Shown: positions 53,025 to 57,126 of the stretch, in pieces
Layout: every line of letters starts with the position of its first letter
Position numbering within the stretch: the stretch's first letter is position 1
NCBI GenBank assembly: GCA_028709805.1
Contig: JAQUTL010000015.1
Location: 1-57,126 of the forward strand
Length of the DNA: 57,126 nt
Reading direction: 5' to 3'
Source: Victivallaceae bacterium
GTDB lineage: Bacteria > Verrucomicrobiota > Lentisphaeria > Victivallales > Victivallaceae
Program-made: the position numbers and the translations under genes
The notes under the pieces: generated by a model
Databases searched by the model: none
What the model was told of the DNA's origin: nothing
The model's input: only the letters and a program-made list of their open reading frames with translations

Positions 53025-53612
53025 ATGGAGGATGCAGCGAAATCGTTTTTCGTATCCGCAAAATCAGCAATGCATGGACTTTTGGTCGGCTGGCTACAAG
53101 TCAAAAGATCGGCATCGGTATATGGCAAGATTTATTGTTCAATTATTTATGACGATATGCTTACATTCAGATGGCACCGGGGATTTAAAAAAAGTGGAAA
53201 GCAGGGTATTGGGCGTTCGCACGGTGGACTTACAACAAAAATTCATATGGTCACCGCATCTGACCGTGCGGCTGTTTCGTTCTCGCTCTCGGCGGGAAAT
53301 ATCGGCGATGGGCCGGAAGGTCGAAAATTGTTGATTTTTTACAGCCGCAAATGCCGCGCACATAAATTTGTGCTGATGGATCGGGCCTATGAGGGCGATG
53401 CAACCAGAAACACCGCAGTTGAATTGGGTTACATTCCGATTGTCCCACCCAAGAGGAATCGGAAAGAGCCTTGGGAATATGACCAAATTCTGTACAAGCG
53501 AAGAAATGAAGTTGAACGTTTTTTCTTGAGAACAAAGAGGTTCGGAAGATATTTACGTGTTATGACAAGCTGGATATCGTTTTTTTTGCATGGTTTATAT
53601 TGTTTGCAATAA
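53025..53612 (+). pseudogene. IS5-family (IS427-type) transposase, C-terminal part
   Basis: From about 53150 the frame shows the family core: GIGRSHGGLTTKIHMVTA, FSLSAGNIGDGPEGRKLL, FVLMDRAYEGDATRN with the second aspartate, IVPPKRNRKEPWEYDQILYK and NEVERFFLRTKRFGRY with the glutamate. An aspartate in YDDMLTF could be the first of the DDE triad. The N-terminal DNA-binding half is missing or scrambled into the IS630 junction, so this is a remnant. Confidence 0.72.
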
Positions 53613-53641
53613 CAATTGACACGTTAGTGTGAACTTACTCC

Positions 53642-53966
53642 AGTAAAACGTTCGGAATTATCGACCTCAAAACCTGCGACGATCTGACCTGGTTTGAAGC
53701 GGACATCAAGCGCTACGGCTACGTTCACCAACTTGCCTTTTACCGCGCCGTCCTGCGCGAAGCAAGCCGCGTCCGCCATCCGGTGCACATAATCGTCGAG
53801 GAGAAGCGCGCCCCCTTCCGGTGCGACGTGTGGCGCATTTTCACCGATGCTCTCGACTTCGCAGAAAGCGAAAACGCCGCAGCGATCCGCCGTCTCCAGA
53901 ACTGCCGAGCTTCGGGGGGGATTCCCGACCGGCCATGAATCTCTCCGCATTATCGACAACATCTAA
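53642..53966 (+). pseudogene. C-terminal remnant of a phage RecE/DUF3799-type exonuclease
   Basis: The frame opens straight out of the IS with KTFGIIDLKTCDDLTWFEADI then KRYGYVHQLAFYRAVLREA, the DLKT...Q.A.YR core of PD-(D/E)XK phage exonucleases (exonuclease VIII type). It stops at 53938. If the seven-G run at 53914-53920 had six G, the frame would continue SGGFPTGHESLRIIDNI and end with TAA at 53966, just before a good ribosome site and an ATG. So the gene is truncated by the IS at its 5' side and probably frameshifted near its end. Confidence 0.68.
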
Positions 53967-53981
53967 TCTGAAAGGAAAATA

Positions 53982-54170
53982 CTATGATTTAGGTTCATCT
54001 ATTATTTCACGGGTCATCGCCTGCGCTAACTTATAATTGTTCATGTCAATTGGTAGGACGGCTACACCGCCTTGAAGCATCCAGCCTTCGTCCAAATATC
54101 CATTTATACGATTTTGAAATTGAATAATATCGTAGTCTTCAATTACATAATATCGAATTTTACGGCTCAT
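53982..54170 (-). CDS. DUF1737 domain protein
   Basis: The 62-residue protein (MSRKIRYYVIEDYDIIQFQ, then NRINGYLDEGWMLQGGVAVLP) follows the short DUF1737 pattern: a strand YYVIED, a helix, and GW.LQGGV. Function is unknown. Its start overlaps the previous gene as ATGA. Its stop lies on the junction with a lost phage gene (a ribosome site and ATG on plus are followed at once by ATT TAG), which marks the left border of the hsdM cassette. Confidence 0.75.
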   Translation of the reverse strand: MSRKIRYYVIEDYDIIQFQNRINGYLDEGWMLQGGVAVLPIDMNNYKLAQAMTREIIDEPKS

Positions 54171-54388
54171 GACTCAACCTCCTTTTTCACAGAATATAAT
54201 TCGCAAATATAACTTTTACAACCTTGAAAGGGAAAACGCACCATGTCACTGCTTGCCAACATCCAATCGGGGCGCTTGTTTTGCAACATATTCTCTGTAG
54301 CAACATAATTGTTGGGGTTCAAGTCAAAGGCCGCAGTGTCCCCATCAGCATAATCACACAACATTGAAAGATGAATTTTAGATTTCAT
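54167..54388 (-). CDS. Small protein of unknown function in the hsdM cassette
   Basis: The 73-residue protein starts at ATG 54388 with GGGAGATGGGG upstream and overlaps the nuclease-like gene by 11 bases. It contains three spread cysteines (LCDYADGD, GCKSYICELY) and no family motif that I recognise. Conserved spacing with its neighbours suggests one operon. Confidence 0.6.
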   Translation of the reverse strand: MKSKIHLSMLCDYADGDTAAFDLNPNNYVATENMLQNKRPDWMLASSDMVRFPFQGCKSYICELYSVKKEVES

Positions 54389-54944
54389 ACCCCATCTCCC
54401 CCGTCTCTTGCGGATTTCTGCATTCCTGATTTTCTTTGGAATACCAATTGGAATCAAGGAACGCTATGGTTTTCTCGTAAGAATCCTTGAAATCCAGAAA
54501 AATGCCATAATAATAATTCAGAGTGCTTTCGGTTAAGTATTCTTTTACTTTAGCGGTGTCATTGTGACGGTCAGTTGGGGCGGCATTTTTCTTTGCTTCA
54601 ATCACAAGTAAATTTTGTGAGGTGCAGCGCCGATGAATAATAATATCCGGAAAAACAGTACAGCTTTTTCGGTCATTACAGTTGCTGCAATTCATTTTTT
54701 GTGAATAGGTACATCTTGAGAGCAAGAACTTATTGCCTTTCAGCGTGTTAATGTTTTTATTGTATTCGCAGTCTACATTCCAAGAGGGAAATAGTTCCTG
54801 CAAATACATGCCGAGTCGAAATGTTAATGTTCGCTCATGGACATCATTATGAATTAAATAACCGTCATTCAAATAAAACTTTCGCAACGCATCGCGAAGA
54901 GCCTGTTTGACTTCTTCCGCCAAGGGAAAATTTTTTTCCGGCAT
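54378..54944 (-). CDS. PD-(D/E)XK nuclease-like protein with a Cys4 cluster
   Basis: The 188-residue protein keeps the hallmarks of the PD-(D/E)XK fold: Glu37 in HERTLTFRLG, Asp100 in FPDIIIHRR, and Glu116/Lys118 in LLVIEAKKN. Between the first helix and the Asp there is an inserted cluster of four cysteines (C78, C86, C89, C95), which may bind zinc. The start at 54944 has GAGGAG upstream and lies two bases after the hsdM stop. It occupies the place normally taken by hsdS. Whether it cuts DNA is not known. Confidence 0.68.
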   Translation of the reverse strand: MPEKNFPLAEEVKQALRDALRKFYLNDGYLIHNDVHERTLTFRLGMYLQELFPSWNVDCEYNKNINTLKGNKFLLSRCTYSQKMNCSNCNDRKSCTVFPDIIIHRRCTSQNLLVIEAKKNAAPTDRHNDTAKVKEYLTESTLNYYYGIFLDFKDSYEKTIAFLDSNWYSKENQECRNPQETGEMGYEI

Positions 54945-54945
54945 T

Positions 54946-56456
54946 TCACTTCTCCTCATATCCAATGGCACTAAGCCGTTCTTTGATCTCAATCTCCAAT
55001 TCATGGGAACGCTTGAACATTTCCGAAGGTTCGCCGGTCAGTCGGGTCATTCTTGCATCGAACGGCTCGCCGTCATCATCTTCCTGTTCTTCGATAGCGA
55101 CATAGCGTTCCGGCGTTAAGCTGAAGTCCTGTTTTGCGATGCCTTCGGCGGTAACGGCGGCACAGAAGCCTTTGACATCCTCCAATGTCCCGTCAGCGAA
55201 CGTTTCAAAGGTAACTGCAAGTTTATTGATCTCTTCGTCCGACAATTCGCGGTGCATCCGGTCAATCAGCGTTCCCATCTTGCGTGCATCGACAAAAAGC
55301 GTTTTGCCTTTCTGCTTCTTATTACGGCTGACAAACCAGAGCGTCGCCGGAATCGTTACCCCGAAAAACAGATTGGACGGCATCGCAATGATCACCTCAA
55401 CCAAATCATCCTCGACGATTCGGCGGCGGATTTCACCTTCGCCGCCACTCTGTGAGGATAACAAACCATTGGCAAGCACCATGCCGATTTTCCAATTCGG
55501 CGCAAGGTGGTAGATCATGTGTTGAAGCCACGCAAGGTTCTCATTTCCTGACGGCGGCAAACCATATTCCCAGCGTTTGTCATCGTTCAACGAGCCGTCA
55601 TGCCAGTCGGAAAGGTTGAATGGCGGATTGGCAAGAATATAATCCGCCTTGAGCTGCGGATGCAGATCGTTTGAAAAGGTATCGGCGTTGAACGCTCCAA
55701 GGTCTGCTTCAATTCCGCGGATGGCAAGGTTCATCATTGCCACCTTGCGCGTGGTCGGATTGGATTCCTGCCCGTAAATGGATACCGCCCCGCGCTGGCC
55801 GCTGTGATCTTCAATAATTGCTCAGACTGCACAAACATTCCTCCATTGCCGCAGCACGGGTCATAAATTCGGTGTTCGGCGGTGGGCTTCAACACCGCCA
55901 CCAGCGTCCGAACCATACAGGACGGCGTATAATACTCGCCGTCGCGCTTGCTCTCTTTGCCGGCAAATTGCTGGAGACAATACTGATTGGTGCTGTCCAT
56001 GATGTCTTTATTCTCGCCATGCTCCACTATTTTTATTTTGGTGAAGAGATCAACGACATTCCCCAGACGGCGTTTATCGAATTCATTGCTTGCATGATTT
56101 TTCGGCAGAATATCTTTCAGACGCCTGTTTTCTTTCTCAATCGACCGCCTGGCTTCGTCGATGATACTTCCGATTTCTTCGTGATGCGCGGCTTCCGCAA
56201 TCACATTCCAGCGAGCGGATGGCGGCATAAAGAAAATATTCTCCTCGGTGTAGGCGTCCTGATCTTCGACATCGTCGCCATCGGCTTTCAGTTCCTGATA
56301 ACGCGCATCGAATTTATCTGAAATGTATGTTAGAAAAATGAGTCCAAGAACCACGTGTTGGTATTCGGTTGCATCCATATTGCCGCGCAAAATATCTGCG
56401 GCCGCCCAAATTTGTTCTTCAAAGCCGATTCTGGCGGTATTACTTTCCTTTGCCAT
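54946..56456 (-). pseudogene. hsdM: Type I restriction-modification methyltransferase HsdM, frameshifted
   Basis: The N-terminal part (from ATG 56456) runs through FEEQIWAAADILRGNMDATEYQ and YDPCCGNGGMFVQSEQLLKI, then goes out of frame. The other frame resumes with DHSGQRGAVSIYGQESNPTT and carries the NPPF methyltransferase motif (ADYILANPPFNLSDW) to the stop at 54946. One base missing in CAATTATTGAAG (about 55815) explains the break: with one more A the protein would read EQLIEDHSGQRGAVS, the family's normal sequence. The start overlaps the XRE gene stop (TAATG). No hsdS or hsdR is in view. Confidence 0.82.
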
Positions 56457-56685
56457 TACCGCACCTCCGAATCGTGAGACGGTTCATCCGGCAGAATGTC
56501 CATAATATCATCGATTTTGCACTCCAGCGCCGCGCAGATTTTCATGAGCACAGCCATGCTGACTTTCCGATCCTGCCCCATAATGGCAAGCGTTGAAGAG
56601 CTGATTTGCGCCTGATCCCGTAATTCTATTTTCCTCATTTTTTATCGATAAGAAGTTTCAACAACCGATTGTAACGAACTCGCAT
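56456..56685 (-). pseudogene. XRE-family (Cro/CI-type) regulator before hsdM, frameshifted
   Basis: From ATG 56685 the frame reads MRVRYNRLLKLLIDKK and stops because an A run holds six A; with seven A it would continue MRKIELRDQAQISSSTLAIM into a complete XRE helix-turn-helix (QDRKVSMAVLMKICAALECKIDDIMDI). The shorter frame starting at ATG 56638 is a 60-residue internal piece lacking the first helix. Regulators like this control restriction genes. The A-run lesion could be a reversible slippage or plain decay. Confidence 0.68.
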
Positions 56686-56772
56686 GACAGCCGCCGAAAA
56701 ACAGCGATTATTGCCCATTGCACCCAATACATATAGAATAACACATGCAGGGGCGTGTTCCAAATGTAAAGT

Positions 56773-56996
56773 TCAAGTTTTAAGATATTTTTCCGATTTA
56801 GCTCTGAAGAAAGCCGACTTCGCTGATTTCTCAGCCCCGGTCGGCGCGGGATGGGGTGCGGCGTCTTTGCCTGTCGTCTTGCATGGTAGGCCACGCAGGC
56901 GGCCAGTTCCCCGGCCAGTTGCGAGAGTTCTCCGAGTGCCATCAGATCATCGACCTTGGCGGTGTCAGCGTACCAGCCGCCTAAGTATATCGGCAT
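56773..56996 (-). pseudogene. Possible small phage/plasmid gene remnant
   Basis: The minus-strand frame from ATG 56996 reads YLGGWYADTAKVDDLMALGE, then LSQLAGELAACVAYHAR, a plausible helical protein, and then turns into unlikely sequence. The other frame continues TTGKDAAPHPAPTGAEKSAK to a stop at 56773, suggesting a one-base break near 56875. There is no good ribosome site. I do not recognise the protein and this call is weak. Confidence 0.3.
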
Positions 56997-57024
56997 AAAT
57001 TAGGGCTTGCTGAACCGGAGGCGA

Positions 57025-57126
57025 CTATGCCGCCGATTGATATTCTCCAAAGATTTGCTTGAAAATCCTCTCGAAAAATAGAATTCCGGACGGTGTTGAT
57101 AAAAGCCTTTCCCGTTTCTGCTCCCA
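57025..57126 (-). CDS. Possible C-terminal end of a gene entering from the right edge
   Basis: The minus-strand frame is open from the window edge for 33 codons and ends WEQKRERLLSTPSGILFFER, then IFKQIFGEYQSAA-stop. It has protein-like composition but is too short to assign. Confidence 0.25.
   Translation of the reverse strand, partial: WEQKRERLLSTPSGILFFERIFKQIFGEYQSAA

Larger units (their letters stand above)
52376..53641 (+). mobile_element. Chimeric remnant of an IS630-family and an IS5-family insertion sequence
   Basis: The stretch is less GC-rich than its flanks and interrupts the recombinase on the left and the exonuclease on the right. The left ~640 bases code for a truncated IS630 transposase, the right ~600 for the back half of an IS5/IS427-type transposase. 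Terminal inverted repeats were not clear by eye, so the borders are estimated from where the neighbouring genes break. Confidence 0.65.

Noticed and set aside
56684..56998. 104-codon plus frame at the right end
   Set aside because: Second half is proline/arginine-rich shadow sequence; no ribosome site.
1..57126. CRISPR arrays, rRNA genes, riboswitches and replication origins
   Set aside because: No regularly spaced repeats, no rRNA-like segments, no DnaA-box clusters and no recognisable riboswitch fold were seen; leaders of metY, thiD and panB are too short or lack conserved elements.

Overview
The window looks like chromosomal DNA of an anaerobic member of the PVC superphylum, most likely a Lentisphaerae (Victivallales-type) bacterium. 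This is an inference from several signs. There is a Minf_1886-type small protein (a family known from planctomycetes and verrucomicrobia), a type II pseudopilin with the 'VELLVVIAIIGILAGILLP' start and a late H-x10-DG motif, GC-rich codon use, class III (oxygen-sensitive) ribonucleotide reductase, and sugar-degrading genes (GH36 alpha-galactosidase, KDPG aldolase, KDG kinase). About 51 kb is ordinary, densely packed core genome. The last ~5.8 kb, beginning right after a tRNA gene with a CAU anticodon, is a decayed mosaic of mobile and restriction-modification DNA.

Layout: 1-13.6 kb holds the tail of an unknown gene, tpx, a DUF1805 protein, a membrane protein, divergent panB/rnr, ruvB, tkt, the Minf_1886 protein, an M16 peptidase with a small membrane protein, a pseudopilin and a lipoprotein. 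13.6-24.2 kb holds folD, a DUF1846 protein and alpha-galactosidase on plus, then on minus the tightly overlapping operon arnA-arnT-arnD-mnmA-rlmH, which links lipid A aminoarabinose modification to two RNA-modification enzymes. 24.3-34.3 kb holds eda-kdgK, an FAD oxidoreductase, an alkaline phosphatase, the PTS general proteins ptsH-ptsI, metY with an SGNH hydrolase, and a lipoprotein. 34.3-39.2 kb is on minus: a CPA2 antiporter with xseB, and the anaerobic ribonucleotide reductase operon. 40.7-47.6 kb is a run of overlapping genes: thiD, two amidases, a PHP phosphoesterase, comEC and an RlmI-like methyltransferase. 47.7-51.2 kb is prfB, rnhC, two YeeE/YedE half-transporters and a YraN-like protein.

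The most striking observation in the core is that the class III ribonucleotide reductase NrdD is split. The large ORF stops inside its C-terminal zinc motif. The glycyl-radical segment is encoded separately by a 48-codon gene with its own Shine-Dalgarno sequence, 52 nt downstream, before nrdG. The operon has a strong promoter flanked and overlapped by NrdR-like boxes.

The right end (51.36-57.1 kb) contains the C-terminus of a serine recombinase, its HTH partner gene with a TGG-to-TGA nonsense change, a chimeric IS630/IS5 remnant, the C-terminus of a phage RecE/DUF3799-type exonuclease, and an XRE regulator-hsdM cassette. In the place where hsdS would be expected, that cassette carries a small PD-(D/E)XK nuclease-like protein with a Cys4 cluster, a small unknown protein and a DUF1737 protein. 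Several genes in this stretch carry independent one-base or nonsense lesions while core genes carry none that I saw, so I read it as genuinely decaying DNA.

Promoters near many core genes share a TTGnnn-N16/18-TATATT-like pattern. Everything here is by reading; no database search was run.
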